Shown in pieces: positions 30,979 to 41,640 of a stretch of DNA of 64,000 bases; the first letter of the stretch is position 1, and every line of letters starts with the position of its first letter. Origin of the DNA: Gallionella sp. (GTDB lineage Bacteria > Pseudomonadota > Gammaproteobacteria > Burkholderiales > Gallionellaceae); NCBI GenBank assembly GCA_028707275.1, contig JAQTUP010000002.1, forward strand, positions 371,198 to 435,197. The letters run 5' to 3'. A program made the translations under genes and the position numbers. The notes under the pieces are model-generated. The model made no database searches and was not told the origin of the DNA. It saw only the letters and a list, made by a program, of their open reading frames with translations.

Positions 30979-31598
30979 GCGAACATCTCCTCAATTTTAG
31001 CGACCGCACCACGTGTCACAACGACACTTGGAAAACGAACAAGACTAACAGGATCAGCCTGATACGCTTCCAGAACCAGCACGTTAGGCAGATTTCGTGA
31101 AGACAGGTAAAGGTTTTCATCCATGCTATCAGTAATAACCAATACACGACCAGCAATACCCAGACCCTTGATCTTGTCAGCCAGAAGCTTGGTCTTAGGC
31201 GCATCCACGGTCAGATCTTCGATCACAACCAGACGATCCTCAGACACCAGACGAGACAGAATCGCGGCAAAACCTGCGCGATACATCTTGCGGTTTACTT
31301 TCTGAGTGTAGTTTTCTTCGCCGGTGTTCGGGAAAATCTTACCACCACCACGCCACAACGGGCTGGATGCCATACCCGCACGGGCACGACCAGTACCTTT
31401 TTGCGCAAATGGCTTACGAGTACTCTTGGCGATTTCACAACGGCTCTTTTGCTTGCTGTTACCAGCACGCGCGTTAGCCTGATAGGCTGTAACCAGCTGA
31501 TGCACCAGATCTTCGTTGTATTCGCGACCAAACACCTCATCTGAAACACTCAGATTCGTGGCTGCCTGACCTTTAACATCAATAACTTTGAGTTCCAT
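30975..31598 (-). CDS. rplD: 50S ribosomal protein L4
   Basis: 207 residues starting [19 protein letters not shown], whose ATG overlaps the rplC stop (TAATG); a 17-codon extension upstream is rejected. The extended loop [23 protein letters not shown] segment (here [20 protein letters not shown]) lines the exit tunnel. In E. coli L4 also represses its own S10 operon through the leader. Confidence 0.98.
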   Translation of the reverse strand: MELKVIDVKGQAATNLSVSDEVFGREYNEDLVHQLVTAYQANARAGNSKQKSRCEIAKSTRKPFAQKGTGRARAGMASSPLWRGGGKIFPNTGEENYTQKVNRKMYRAGFAAILSRLVSEDRLVVIEDLTVDAPKTKLLADKIKGLGIAGRVLVITDSMDENLYLSSRNLPNVLVLEAYQADPVSLVRFPSVVVTRGAVAKIEEMFA

Positions 31599-32236
31599 TA
31601 GGCACCTGCCTTCACTGCGGGACGCACGATAATCTTGCTGTTTGTGCAACCAGGAACGGCGCCCTTAACCAACAACAATTGACGAGCAACGTCAACACGC
31701 ACGATTTGTAGATTTTGAACAGTACGCTGATCATCACCGAGATGACCCGTCATGCGCTTACCCGGAAAAACACGACCCGGATCCTGCGCCATACCGATAG
31801 AACCCGGTACGTTATGTGACTTGGAGTTACCGTGAGATGCGCGACCCGATTTAAAATGGTGACGCTTGATGGTACCTGCATAACCCTTACCCTTGGTGGT
31901 GCCCGTCACATCAACAAGCTGCCCCACCTGGAAAATCTCAACGCTGACCGTTTGGCCAAGCTGAAGACCATGCTCAGGGGTTACGATAAATTCTTTCAGT
32001 GCACTACCAGCTTCCACACCCGCCTTAGCGTAGTGCCCGGCAGCAGCTTTGCTGACGCGGGTTGCGCGACGAACACCGTGTGCCAATTGCACAGCAGTGT
32101 AACCATCGGTATCAACGGATTTAACCTGAGTAACACGATTATTGGACACTTCCAGCACAGTTACCGGCAACGATGACCCGTCTTCGGTAAATACGCGGGT
32201 CATGCCAATCTTGCGACCGACAAGTCCTAAGCTCAT
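31598..32236 (-). CDS. rplC: 50S ribosomal protein L3
   Basis: 212 residues. The tunnel-core loop is seen as [24 protein letters not shown] sequence ([20 protein letters not shown]), including the glutamine-region contact near the peptidyl-transferase centre. It is the second gene of the S10 operon, 131 bases from rpsJ. Confidence 0.98.
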   Translation of the reverse strand: MSLGLVGRKIGMTRVFTEDGSSLPVTVLEVSNNRVTQVKSVDTDGYTAVQLAHGVRRATRVSKAAAGHYAKAGVEAGSALKEFIVTPEHGLQLGQTVSVEIFQVGQLVDVTGTTKGKGYAGTIKRHHFKSGRASHGNSKSHNVPGSIGMAQDPGRVFPGKRMTGHLGDDQRTVQNLQIVRVDVARQLLLVKGAVPGCTNSKIIVRPAVKAGA

Positions 32237-32310
32237 TTTAATTTCCTCTTGTTAAGGGGCCAACTACAATTGGTCGACCGATTATTTTTACTACATAAAA
32301 CCAAGCCTAC

Positions 32311-32361
32311 AACTCGCAGCATGCAGCCTTTTGTATCAGCCACCCGCCACTCGCCACCAGC
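32311..32361. repeat. Weak heptamer array in the rpsJ-rplC spacer
   Basis: Three consecutive units GCCACCC, GCCACTC, GCCACCA (32339-32359) follow less regular 7-base units beginning at 32311. It falls in the 131-base gap between rpsJ and rplC. Unlike the other arrays no clear inverted half is seen, so the assignment to the same family rests on the 7-base period alone. Confidence 0.5.
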
Positions 32362-32367
32362 TTTTTA

Positions 32368-32679
32368 TTACTGCAACTTAATCTCGACATCAACACCAGC
32401 CGGCAGATCAAGCTTCATCAATGCATCAACAGTCTTGTCAGTAGGATCGACAATATCCATCAAGCGCAAATGGGTACGGATTTCAAACTGGTCACGCGAA
32501 GTCTTATTAACGTGAGGCGAACGCAGAACGTCAAAGCGCTCAATTTTGGTAGGCAAAGGCACAGGACCATTGACAACAGCGCCAGTGCGCTTTGCAGTTT
32601 CAACGATACGAGCTGCGGATTGATCTATCAAACGATAATCAAACGCTTTGAGGCGAATGCGAATTTTTTGACTTTGCAT
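32368..32679 (-). CDS. rpsJ: 30S ribosomal protein S10 / NusE
   Basis: 103 residues starting [20 protein letters not shown] with the end [35 protein letters not shown]. As NusE it pairs with NusB in antitermination. It heads the S10 operon; a 185-base spacer with a palindromic heptamer array separates it from tuf. Confidence 0.99.
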   Translation of the reverse strand: MQSQKIRIRLKAFDYRLIDQSAARIVETAKRTGAVVNGPVPLPTKIERFDVLRSPHVNKTSRDQFEIRTHLRLMDIVDPTDKTVDALMKLDLPAGVDVEIKLQ

Positions 32680-32790
32680 ATATTTTCTCGGGCGATTGCG
32701 GCAATGCCGCTAATTAAAGAACGAACTCACGTAAAATCATTCACGTGAGGGGGCGCATTGTATTCGCAGTGAATACTAAATGCAAGCAAA

Positions 32791-32860
32791 AATGCGAAAG
32801 GGAGAATAGGAAAGGGAGAAGGGTTAAACCCTTCCCACCTCCCCCTTACCCCTTTACATT
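32791..32860. repeat. Palindromic heptamer array downstream of the first tuf
   Basis: Ten 7-base units: units of the AAGGGAG type (32798-32825) followed by their inverse (AAACCCT, TCCCACC, TCCCCCT, TACCCCT; 32826-32853). The centre is the near-perfect AAGGGTT-A-AACCCTT. The element ends five bases before the tuf stop on the minus strand, so it forms the 3' end of the str operon message and may act as a termination or processing hairpin. Confidence 0.8.
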
Positions 32861-32864
32861 CTTT

Positions 32865-34055
32865 TTACTCGATTACTTTTGCAACCACACCCGCACCAAC
32901 GGTACGACCACCTTCGCGAATCGCGAAACGCAGACCTTCTTCCATGGCGATCGGGTTGATCAGTGCAACAGTGATGCTGACGTTATCGCCTGGCATAACC
33001 ATCTCAGTACCCGCTGGCAATTCAACCGCACCGGTCACGTCAGTTGTACGGAAGTAGAACTGTGGACGGTAACCCTGGAAGAATGGCGTATGACGACCGC
33101 CTTCATCCTTACCCAACACGTAGATTTCAGCCGTGAACTTGGTGTGCGGCTTGATTGAACCAGGCTTGCACAACACTTGACCACGCTCGACTTCTTCACG
33201 CTTGGTACCGCGCAACAACACACCCACGTTATCGCCGGCCTGACCCTGGTCGAGCAACTTGCGGAACATTTCAACACCGGTGCAAGTTGTCTTCAAAGTT
33301 GGCTTGATACCAACGATTTCGATTTCTTCGCCGACTTTAACGATACCGCGCTCGATACGGCCGGTAACAACCGTACCGCGACCGGAAATAGAGAACACGT
33401 CTTCAACTGGCATCAGGAATGCGCCGTCGACTGCACGTTCCGGTGTAGGAATGTATGAATCCAGCGCATCAGCCAAACGCAGAATCGCAGGCTCGCCGAT
33501 TTCAGACTGATCACCCTTGATTGCCAGCATCGCAGAACCCTTGATGATAGGCACATCATCGCCAGGGAAGTCGTACTTGGACAACAATTCGCGAACTTCC
33601 ATTTCAACGAGCTCGAGCAACTCTTCGTCGTCGACCATGTCGCACTTGTTCAGGAACACCACGATGTATGGAACGCCAACCTGGCGAGCCAGCAGGATGT
33701 GCTCGCGAGTCTGAGGCATAGGGCCGTCAGCTGCGGAACAAACCAGAATCGCGCCGTCCATCTGCGCAGCACCGGTAATCATGTTCTTTACATAGTCGGC
33801 GTGACCCGGGCAGTCAACGTGAGCATAGTGACGATTCGCCGTCTCATATTCAACGTGAGCCGTGTTAATCGTAATACCGCGCGCCTTTTCTTCCGGCGCT
33901 GCATCGATCTGGTCGTAAGCCTTGGCTTCACCGCCAAACTTCTTGCACAATACCATCGTGATTGCAGCAGTCAGCGTAGTCTTGCCGTGATCGACGTGGC
34001 CAATTGTACCGACGTTGACGTGTGGCTTGGTTCGTTCAAATTTGCTCTTTGCCAT
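32865..34055 (-). CDS. tuf: Elongation factor Tu, copy 1 (str operon)
   Basis: 396 residues. G1 [11 protein letters not shown]3 [12 protein letters not shown] and G4 NKCDM are intact, and the three-domain length is normal. It brings aminoacyl-tRNA to the ribosome as a GTP complex. It is downstream of fusA as in E. coli tufA. Its product differs from copy 2 by one residue (ELPAGTEMV here, ELPVGTEMV there). Confidence 0.99.
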   Translation of the reverse strand: MAKSKFERTKPHVNVGTIGHVDHGKTTLTAAITMVLCKKFGGEAKAYDQIDAAPEEKARGITINTAHVEYETANRHYAHVDCPGHADYVKNMITGAAQMDGAILVCSAADGPMPQTREHILLARQVGVPYIVVFLNKCDMVDDEELLELVEMEVRELLSKYDFPGDDVPIIKGSAMLAIKGDQSEIGEPAILRLADALDSYIPTPERAVDGAFLMPVEDVFSISGRGTVVTGRIERGIVKVGEEIEIVGIKPTLKTTCTGVEMFRKLLDQGQAGDNVGVLLRGTKREEVERGQVLCKPGSIKPHTKFTAEIYVLGKDEGGRHTPFFQGYRPQFYFRTTDVTGAVELPAGTEMVMPGDNVSITVALINPIAMEEGLRFAIREGGRTVGAGVVAKVIE

Positions 34056-34100
34056 GATTATTGCCTCTATCTAATAATTATCTCTGATTCAACAGTATTA

Positions 34101-34163
34101 GTCGCCAGTCGCCAGTTGAAAAGCAAAACCAGTTGCATTAACCACCGACTAACGTCCAGGAAC
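34101..34163. repeat. Short heptamer array in the fusA-tuf spacer
   Basis: Two perfect GTCGCCA units and a partial third (GTTGAAA), followed by weaker 7-base phasing. A distant inverted match is present: TTAGTCGCCAG at the left and CCACCGACTAAC at the right. Shortest member of the family in this window, so membership is tentative. Confidence 0.45.
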
Positions 34164-34169
34164 TGCTTT

Positions 34170-36263
34170 TTACTTCTTGCTCATGATCGCTTCAGCAACA
34201 CTCTTCGGCGCTTCGGTATAGTGCTTGAATTCCATCGTATAGGTCGCACGACCCTGAGTTGCAGAACGCAACGCAGTGGAATAGCCAAACATTTCCGACA
34301 ATGGCACTTCAGCCTTGACAGACTTACCACCGCCCAGCATGTCATCCATACCCTGAACCATACCGCGACGAGAAGAAAGATCGCCCATCACCGTACCGGT
34401 ATAGTCTTCAGGCGTCTCGACTTCGACCGACATCATCGGCTCCAGCAACACAGGACTTGCCTTGCGCATACCTTCCTTGAACGCCATCGAAGCCGCCATC
34501 TTAAAGGCATTTTCGTTCGAGTCCACATCGTGGTATGAACCATCAAACAATGTAACCTTCACGTCGACAACCGGAAAACCTGCCAGAACGCCGCTAGGCA
34601 ATGATTCGCGCAAGCCCTTCTCAACTGCGGGAATGTATTCACGGGGAACCGTACCACCCTTGATCGCATCGACAAATTCAAAGCCCTTACCAGCCTCATT
34701 GGGCTCCATCTTAATCCAAACGTGACCGTATTGACCGCGACCACCAGTTTGCTTGGCATACTTGCCTTCAACTTCAACAGACTTGCGAATCGCCTCACGG
34801 TAAGCCACCTGAGGAGCACCCACATTCGCTTCAACACCGAATTCGCGCTTCATGCGATCAACCAGAATCTCAAGGTGCAATTCACCCATGCCGGACATAA
34901 TCGTCTGACCTGACTCTTCATCGGTGCGCACGCGGAACGAAGGATCTTCAGCAGCCAGACGACCCAGCGCAAAGCCCATCTTTTCCTGATCAACCTTGGT
35001 CTTAGGCTCAACCGCCACGTGAATAACAGGCTCAGGGAAAACCATGCGTTCAAGAATGATCGTGTTGTTGATATCGCACAGCGACTCACCCGTCGTCACT
35101 TCCTTCAAACCGATACAAGCAGCAATATCGCCCGCCAGAATCTCTTCGACTTCGATACGCTCGTTCGCGTGCATCTGCACGATACGACCGATACGCTCTT
35201 TCCTGCCGCGAACGGAGTTATAAACGGTATCGCCCTTTTTCAGAACGCCGGAATAAACTCGAACGAAGGTCAACTGACCTACAAACGGGTCCGTCATCAG
35301 CTTAAAGGCCAAAGCAGAGAAGCTCTCGCTGTCATCCGCCTTGCGCGTTGTAGGCAGACCATCCTCGTCTTCACCCGTGACATCAGGAATATCAACAGGA
35401 GACGGCATAAACATAACAACCGCATCCAGCATACGCTGAACACCCTTGTTCTTGAACGCAGAGCCACACAACATCGGCTGAATTTCGCAAGCGATAGTGC
35501 GAGTGCGCAGACCCAGGATAATTTCATCCTCAGTCAACTCACCGTTCTCAAGGTAATTGTTCATCAACTCTTCAGACGCTTCGGCTGCCGTCTCAACCAT
35601 CTTTGCGCGCCATTCGGCTGCGATCTCAACCAAATCAGCCGGGATTTCACGATAGTCAAACTTCATACCCTGAGAAGCATCATCCCAGTAGATAGCTCGC
35701 ATCTTGATCAGATCAACCACACCCTCAAACTTTTCCTCGGCACCGATAGGAACAACAATCGGCACAGGGTTGGCGCGCAGGCGTGTTGCCATTTGCTCGA
35801 CAACCTTGAAAAAGTTCGCACCCTGACGATCCATCTTGTTCACAAAGGCCAGACGCGGCACCTTGTATTTATTAGCCTGACGCCAAACAGTTTCAGATTG
35901 AGGCTGCACACCACCTACCGCACAGTAAACCATGCAAGCGCCATCGAGTACACGCATAGAGCGCTCAACTTCGATCGTAAAGTCAACGTGACCCGGCGTA
36001 TCGATAATGTTGAAGCGATGCTCTTCGTACTGACCCTCCATGCCTTTCCAAAAGCATGTAGTAGCAGCAGAAGTGATCGTGATACCACGCTCCTGCTCCT
36101 GCTCCATCCAGTCCATAGTGGCAGCGCCATCATGCACTTCACCGATCTTGTGACTTACACCGGTGTAGAACAAAATACGTTCGGTTGTCGTAGTTTTGCC
36201 CGCATCGATGTGCGCGCTGATACCGATATTGCGGTAACGGTTAATAGGTGTTTTACGAGCCAC
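34170..36263 (-). CDS. fusA: Elongation factor G
   Basis: 697 residues. P-loop [30 protein letters not shown] and [10 protein letters not shown] define the GTPase; domains II-V follow with [18 protein letters not shown] in domain III. It drives tRNA-mRNA translocation and, with RRF, ribosome recycling. In the str operon between rpsG (40 bases) and tuf. Confidence 0.99.
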   Translation of the reverse strand: MARKTPINRYRNIGISAHIDAGKTTTTERILFYTGVSHKIGEVHDGAATMDWMEQEQERGITITSAATTCFWKGMEGQYEEHRFNIIDTPGHVDFTIEVERSMRVLDGACMVYCAVGGVQPQSETVWRQANKYKVPRLAFVNKMDRQGANFFKVVEQMATRLRANPVPIVVPIGAEEKFEGVVDLIKMRAIYWDDASQGMKFDYREIPADLVEIAAEWRAKMVETAAEASEELMNNYLENGELTEDEIILGLRTRTIACEIQPMLCGSAFKNKGVQRMLDAVVMFMPSPVDIPDVTGEDEDGLPTTRKADDSESFSALAFKLMTDPFVGQLTFVRVYSGVLKKGDTVYNSVRGRKERIGRIVQMHANERIEVEEILAGDIAACIGLKEVTTGESLCDINNTIILERMVFPEPVIHVAVEPKTKVDQEKMGFALGRLAAEDPSFRVRTDEESGQTIMSGMGELHLEILVDRMKREFGVEANVGAPQVAYREAIRKSVEVEGKYAKQTGGRGQYGHVWIKMEPNEAGKGFEFVDAIKGGTVPREYIPAVEKGLRESLPSGVLAGFPVVDVKVTLFDGSYHDVDSNENAFKMAASMAFKEGMRKASPVLLEPMMSVEVETPEDYTGTVMGDLSSRRGMVQGMDDMLGGGKSVKAEVPLSEMFGYSTALRSATQGRATYTMEFKHYTEAPKSVAEAIMSKK

Positions 36264-36303
36264 GATGAATACCTAACTATAAGTCTGATTATTAGTACAA
36301 AAA

Positions 36304-36774
36304 TTAAAACCTGAAGTGCGAGAATGCCTTGTTGGCTTCAGCCATACGGTGAACTTCTTCACGCTTCTTCACCGCGCCGCCGCGACCTTCTGATGCATCG
36401 ATCAACTCGCCGGCCAGACGCATGCCCATGGACTTTTCGCCACGCTTACGAGCCGCTTCACGCAACCAGCGCATGGACAAAGCCATACGACGCGAAGGAC
36501 GAACCTCGACAGGCACCTGGTAGTTAGCACCACCAACACGACGGCTCTTCACTTCAACCTGAGGCTTGGCATTAGTCAAAGCCAGGTTGAAAATCTCGAT
36601 AGCATCCTTGCCGGTCTTCTTGCCAACCTGCTCCAATGCGCCGTACAAAATACGCTCAGCAACCGACTTTTTACCAGCCGTCATCAACACGTTTACAAAT
36701 TTCGATAAATCTTGATTGCCGAACTTTGGATCTGGCAACACTTCACGTTTGGGTACTTCTCTGCGTCTTGGCAT
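36304..36774 (-). CDS. rpsG: 30S ribosomal protein S7
   Basis: 156 residues starting [21 protein letters not shown]7 initiates assembly of the 30S head and in E. coli represses the str operon. The motif [19 protein letters not shown] is intact, and the length is the short form without a long C-terminal tail. Confidence 0.99.
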   Translation of the reverse strand: MPRRREVPKREVLPDPKFGNQDLSKFVNVLMTAGKKSVAERILYGALEQVGKKTGKDAIEIFNLALTNAKPQVEVKSRRVGGANYQVPVEVRPSRRMALSMRWLREAARKRGEKSMGMRLAGELIDASEGRGGAVKKREEVHRMAEANKAFSHFRF

Positions 36775-36815
36775 ATCAACCTCGAATAAATTACTAAAAT
36801 TTTATACTGCTTAAA

Positions 36816-37190
36816 TTATTTCTTGGGACGCTTGGTACCGTACTTGGAACGCGATTGTTTGCGATCTTTCACGCCAGCCGTATCCAGACTACCGCGCACC
36901 ATGTGGTAACGCACACCCGGCAAATCCTTTACACGACCACCGCGCAGCAGCACAACCGAGTGCTCCTGCAGGTTATGGCCTTCACCGCCGATGTAGCTAA
37001 TGACTTCAAATCCATTAGTCAAACGAACCTTGGCCACTTTACGCAACGCAGAGTTAGGCTTCTTAGGTGTTGTGGTATAGACACGAGTACACACACCACG
37101 CTTTTGCGGGGAACTACCGAGCGCTGGAACTTTGCTCTTTTCTACGATTGCGACACGCGGCTTGCGGATCAACTGATTAATGGTTGGCAT
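36816..37190 (-). CDS. rpsL: 30S ribosomal protein S12
   Basis: 124 residues: [20 protein letters not shown], then [18 protein letters not shown] and [13 protein letters not shown]. The lysines whose substitution gives streptomycin resistance (in TPKKPNS and GRVKDLPG) are wild type. First gene of the str operon; 106 bases separate it from rpoC, with no clear terminator. Confidence 0.99.
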   Translation of the reverse strand: MPTINQLIRKPRVAIVEKSKVPALGSSPQKRGVCTRVYTTTPKKPNSALRKVAKVRLTNGFEVISYIGGEGHNLQEHSVVLLRGGRVKDLPGVRYHMVRGSLDTAGVKDRKQSRSKYGTKRPKK

Positions 37191-37296
37191 TATCTACACA
37201 TCCTAAAGTAATTTCTGAAATTCCGTTAATATCTAAAAAAGCATACCGTCACGACAGGAAGATTCACCTGCCGCAACGATAAAAAGGTTGCAGATT

Positions 37297-40200
37297 CTAT
37301 TCAGAAACAACCGCACTGTCAAGCAACTCTCCTGACAGCATTGAATCTGACACTCGCAACTCACGCCCCTGCGCAATATCCAACCCCAAGCGCTGCTTGC
37401 GTCGCGTGTTGTGATAGGCCATTCCGGTACCCGCTGGAATCAGGCGACCCACGATGACGTTTTCTTTCAAGCCGCGCAATTCATCACGCTTGCCCATAAT
37501 TGCGGCTTCCGTCAGGACTCGTGTGGTTTCCTGGAAGGATGCTGCGGAGATGAAGGAATCCGTAGACAAAGACGCTTTGGTAATACCCAGCAACATATAT
37601 TCAAATGTTGCCGGATTTTTTCCGGACGCGATCATCTTTTCGTTTTCTTCCAGCAAATCAGCGCGCTCTACCTGCTCACCCACGATAAAACGGGTATCGC
37701 CTGTTTCTCTGACCTGAACACGGCGCAACATCTGACGAACAATCACTTCGATGTGCTTATCGTTGATCTTCACACCCTGCAAACGATACACTTCCTGAAC
37801 TTCATCAGTGATGTAACGCGCCAGCTCTGCCACGCCCAGCAAGCGCAAGATGTCATGCGGGTCAGCCGGGCCGTCAACGATCATCTCGCCACGCGTCACA
37901 ATCTGACCATCATGCACCAGCACATGTTTTTCCTTAGGAATCAAAAATTCGCTTGCGATACCTTCGACATCGGTAATCACCAGACGCTGTTTACCCTTGG
38001 TTTCCTTACCGAAGGATACGGTACCGGTACATTCAGCCAGCATACCCGCATCCTTGGGGATACGAGCCTCGAACAGCTCAGCCACACGCGGCAGACCACC
38101 GGTAATGTCGCGGGTCTTGGAAGACTCCTGCGGGATACGGGCCAATACATCGCCCACACCGACTTGCTGACCATCTTCCACGGTAATGATACAACCTGTC
38201 TGGAACGTCACGCTGACGGCGGTTTCTGTACCTGTCAATTTGACATCTTCGCCGTTTTCATCAAACAAACGCACCATAGGGCGCACCATCGTCTTGCTTT
38301 GCGCACCTGTGCGCTGCTTCGGATCGATGACCACCAGCGTTGACAGACCGGTTACTTCATCGATCTGTTTGGCAACGGTTGCCCCCTCTTCCACATTCTG
38401 GAAGCTGACACGGCCTGCGTACTCAGTGATAATCGGACGAGTATGCGGATCCCATGTTGCCAGTACTTCCCCGGCACGAACAATCGTACCCTCCTTGATG
38501 ACAAGCGTAGCACCGTAAGGAATCTTGTGACGCTCACGCTCACGACCATAATCATCGGCGATGATGATTTCAGCACTACGCGCAACGACAATAGATTCAC
38601 CGCGCGATGTTACGACCAGACGCATATTAGGGCTGTATTTGAGCACACCGTTGGATTTACCCTCGACCTGACTGGCAACCACATTTCTCGATGCAGCACC
38701 ACCCACGTGGAAGGTACGCATAGTCAACTGAGTACCCGGTTCACCGATAGATTGCGCCGCAATCACGCCGACAGCTTCACCCACGTTGACCATGGATCCA
38801 CGGCCCAGATCACGACCATAGCACTTGGCGCACAAACCAAATCGGGTTTCACATTTCAACGGCGCACGAACTTCAACCTCATCCACACCCAGCGCTTCGA
38901 TACGTTCAACCGCTGTTTCATCGAGCAGGCAACCTGTTTCATACAGGGTTTCGCCCGACTCAGGGTTAACCACATCACGACTCAACACGCGACCCAGGAT
39001 GCGCTCGCGCAAGGCTTCGATGACTTCACCGCCTTCGACGATAGCCTTCATCATCGCGCCGTTTACGGTTCCACAATCCTCTTCAACCACCACCAGATCC
39101 TGCGTTACGTCTACCAGACGGCGGGTCAGGTAACCTGAGTTAGCTGTCTTCAGCGCAGTATCCGCCAGACCCTTACGGGCACCGTGGGTAGAAATAAAGT
39201 ATTGCAACATACTCAAGCCTTCACGGAAGTTCGCCGTGATCGGTGTTTCAATGATAGAACCATCCGGCTTCGCCATCAGACCACGCATACCGGACAACTG
39301 ACGAATCTGTGCGGCTGAACCCCGCGCACCGGAGTCCGCCATCATGTAAATCGAATTCAGGGACTCTTGCATCATCGGCTTGCCGTTTACCATACGCGGC
39401 TCGCCTGTCAGTCGATCGATAACCTGCTCTGTACTCAGCTGATCCATCATGGCCTTGGCCACCATGTCACCCGTACGACCCCAGATATCCACCACCTTGT
39501 TGTAACGCTCGCCGTCTGTCACCAGGCCGGAGGTGTACTGAGTGTGTATCTCCATGACTTCTTTTTCGGCTGCACTGATCAGATCAGCCTTTTGCGGAGG
39601 CATCAGCATATCATCGACGCAAATCGAAATACCTGCACGGGTCGCATAAGTGAAACCTGTGTACATCAACTTGTCGGCCATGATGACGGTATCACGCAGA
39701 CCACACTGACGGAAACTGGCGTTAATCAGCTTTGAAATTTCCTTCTTTTTCAACGCCTTATTGATCAACGCAAAGGGCAGACCCGCCGGCAACACCTCGG
39801 ACAGCAAGGCGCGACCCACGGTAGTTTCATGACGAACCAGCTTCTCGACCAGCACACCATCCGCATCCTTATGGAACTCAACCAGACGCACGATCACCTT
39901 GGCTTGCAAGGAAACTTCGCGAGACTCATAGGCACGCGACACTTCGGCGATGTTGGCAAACATCGAGCCTTCGCCCTTGACACCGATATTTTCGCGGGTC
40001 ATGTAATACAAACCCAGCACGATATCTTGCGATGGAACGATGATAGGCTCGCCGTTTGCCGGAGACAGCACGTTATTCGATGCCAGCAAAAGGGTACGGC
40101 ACTCCATCTGCGCTTCGAGTGACAACGGTACGTGAACAGCCATCTGATCGCCGTCAAAGTCGGCGTTAAATGCCGTACAGACCAAAGGATGGAGTTGTAT

Positions 40201-41538
40201 CGCCTTGCCTTCGATCAGAATCGGTTCAAATGCCTGAATACCCAGACGGTGCAAAGTTGGCGCGCGGTTGAGCATCACCGGATGTTCGCGGATAACCTCT
40301 TCGAGAATGTCCCACACGACAGGCTCTTCAGCCTCAACCATGCGCTTGGAGGCCTTGATGGTCGTAGCCAGCCCCATCGCTTCCAGGCGACTGAAAATAA
40401 ACGGCTTAAACAGTTCCAGCGCCATTTTCTTGGGCAAACCGCACTGATGCAATTTGAGCTGAGGACCCACCACAATCACAGAACGACCGGAGTAATCGAC
40501 ACGCTTACCCAGCAAGTTCTGACGGAAGCGACCGCTCTTACCCTTGATCATGTCAGCCAGAGACTTCAACTGACGCTTGTTCGCGCCAGTCATCGCCTTG
40601 CCGCGACGGCCGTTGTCCAGCAACGAATCGACCGCTTCTTGCAACATGCGCTTTTCGTTGCGCACGATGATGTCCGGCGCCTTCAATTCAAGCAGGCGAC
40701 GCAGACGATTGTTCCGGTTAATCACTCGACGATACAAATCGTTCAGGTCAGACGTTGCAAAACGACCGCCGTCGAGCGGCACGAGAGGGCGCAACTCAGG
40801 GGGCAGCACCGGCAACACTTCCAGCACCATCCATTGCGGTTTGATACCGGAAATATTGAATGCTTCCAGCACTTTGAGCCGCTTGGCGTATTTTTTGATC
40901 TTGGTTTCAGAACCTGTCGCCTGCAAATCCGCACGCAAGGTTTCAATTTCACTCGTCACATCAAGACCGCTGAGCAACGCGCGCACACCCTCGGCACCCA
41001 TCAGGGCGGTGAATTCATCGCCATACTCTTCCGTCTTGGCAAGATAGTCATCATCAGACAACAACTGACCGCGATTGAGCGGCGTCATGCCAGGCTCGGT
41101 GACAACATAGGCTTCGAAATACAGCACGCGTTCGATGTCGCGCAAGGTCATGTCCAGCACCATACCCAGACGCGACGGCAACGACTTCAAAAACCAGATA
41201 TGCGCAACCGGGCTTGCCAGCTCGATGTGGCCCATGCGTTCGCGACGCACCTTGGACAAGGTGACTTCCACGCCACATTTTTCGCAGATCACACCGCGAT
41301 GCTTCAGACGCTTGTACTTACCGCACAGGCATTCGTAGTCTTTGACAGGTCCGAAGATCTTGGCGCAGAACAGACCGTCGCGCTCAGGCTTGAAGGTACG
41401 GTAGTTAATGGTTTCAGGTTTTTTGACCTCACCATATGACCATGAACGGATTTTTTCAGGCGACGCGAGACCAATCTTGATCGCATCAAACTCTTCTTTT
41501 TGTGTGACCTGCTTGAACAAATCTAACAATGACTTCAT
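37297..41538 (-). CDS. rpoC: DNA-directed RNA polymerase subunit beta'
   Basis: 1413 residues. Active-site motif [15 protein letters not shown] holds the three catalytic aspartates. Zinc sites: [20 protein letters not shown] near the N-terminus and the later [15 protein letters not shown]. Trigger-loop and bridge-helix regions ([23 protein letters not shown]) are intact. It forms the polymerase core with RpoB and RpoA. Confidence 0.99.
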   Translation of the reverse strand: MKSLLDLFKQVTQKEEFDAIKIGLASPEKIRSWSYGEVKKPETINYRTFKPERDGLFCAKIFGPVKDYECLCGKYKRLKHRGVICEKCGVEVTLSKVRRERMGHIELASPVAHIWFLKSLPSRLGMVLDMTLRDIERVLYFEAYVVTEPGMTPLNRGQLLSDDDYLAKTEEYGDEFTALMGAEGVRALLSGLDVTSEIETLRADLQATGSETKIKKYAKRLKVLEAFNISGIKPQWMVLEVLPVLPPELRPLVPLDGGRFATSDLNDLYRRVINRNNRLRRLLELKAPDIIVRNEKRMLQEAVDSLLDNGRRGKAMTGANKRQLKSLADMIKGKSGRFRQNLLGKRVDYSGRSVIVVGPQLKLHQCGLPKKMALELFKPFIFSRLEAMGLATTIKASKRMVEAEEPVVWDILEEVIREHPVMLNRAPTLHRLGIQAFEPILIEGKAIQLHPLVCTAFNADFDGDQMAVHVPLSLEAQMECRTLLLASNNVLSPANGEPIIVPSQDIVLGLYYMTRENIGVKGEGSMFANIAEVSRAYESREVSLQAKVIVRLVEFHKDADGVLVEKLVRHETTVGRALLSEVLPAGLPFALINKALKKKEISKLINASFRQCGLRDTVIMADKLMYTGFTYATRAGISICVDDMLMPPQKADLISAAEKEVMEIHTQYTSGLVTDGERYNKVVDIWGRTGDMVAKAMMDQLSTEQVIDRLTGEPRMVNGKPMMQESLNSIYMMADSGARGSAAQIRQLSGMRGLMAKPDGSIIETPITANFREGLSMLQYFISTHGARKGLADTALKTANSGYLTRRLVDVTQDLVVVEEDCGTVNGAMMKAIVEGGEVIEALRERILGRVLSRDVVNPESGETLYETGCLLDETAVERIEALGVDEVEVRAPLKCETRFGLCAKCYGRDLGRGSMVNVGEAVGVIAAQSIGEPGTQLTMRTFHVGGAASRNVVASQVEGKSNGVLKYSPNMRLVVTSRGESIVVARSAEIIIADDYGRERERHKIPYGATLVIKEGTIVRAGEVLATWDPHTRPIITEYAGRVSFQNVEEGATVAKQIDEVTGLSTLVVIDPKQRTGAQSKTMVRPMVRLFDENGEDVKLTGTETAVSVTFQTGCIITVEDGQQVGVGDVLARIPQESSKTRDITGGLPRVAELFEARIPKDAGMLAECTGTVSFGKETKGKQRLVITDVEGIASEFLIPKEKHVLVHDGQIVTRGEMIVDGPADPHDILRLLGVAELARYITDEVQEVYRLQGVKINDKHIEVIVRQMLRRVQVRETGDTRFIVGEQVERADLLEENEKMIASGKNPATFEYMLLGITKASLSTDSFISAASFQETTRVLTEAAIMGKRDELRGLKENVIVGRLIPAGTGMAYHNTRRKQRLGLDIAQGRELRVSDSMLSGELLDSAVVSE

Positions 41539-41559
41539 GTGTAACTCCTAAATCTGGTA

Positions 41560-41640
41560 AGTGGGGAGTAGTAAATGGAGAGTAGGAAGCAGAATTAGTG
41601 GCTCTACCACTGTCTGTTTCCCACTTCCTACTTCCTATAT
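41560..41640. repeat. Palindromic heptamer array in the rpoB-rpoC spacer
   Basis: Left half: five 7-base units of consensus AGTRGGA (41560-41594). A central AGTGG-CTCTA-CCACT hairpin follows, then inverted units ACTTCCT (two perfect copies at 41623-41636) with GTTTCCC before them. The halves pair with each other, the best part being about 20 bases either side of the centre. It fills almost the whole 102-base gap between rpoB and rpoC, so the polymerase mRNA must carry a long imperfect hairpin here. Confidence 0.83.

Noticed and set aside
37191..37296. Promoter or terminator in the rpsL-rpoC gap
   Set aside because: Only weak hexamers (GTGACG with TATTAA at 15 bases) and short stems are seen; not enough to call.
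40132..41439. 435-codon open frame on the plus strand opposite rpoC
   Set aside because: It lies wholly antisense to a highly conserved gene; its His/Arg/Gln-rich composition reflects the codon use of rpoC. Similar long antisense frames lie opposite fusA (35019-36314), rpoB (42316-43119) and rpoA-rpsD (19514-20470).
41560..41640. CRISPR array
   Set aside because: The repeats are only 7 bases, contiguous, degenerate and inverted half-way; there are no spacers and no cas genes.
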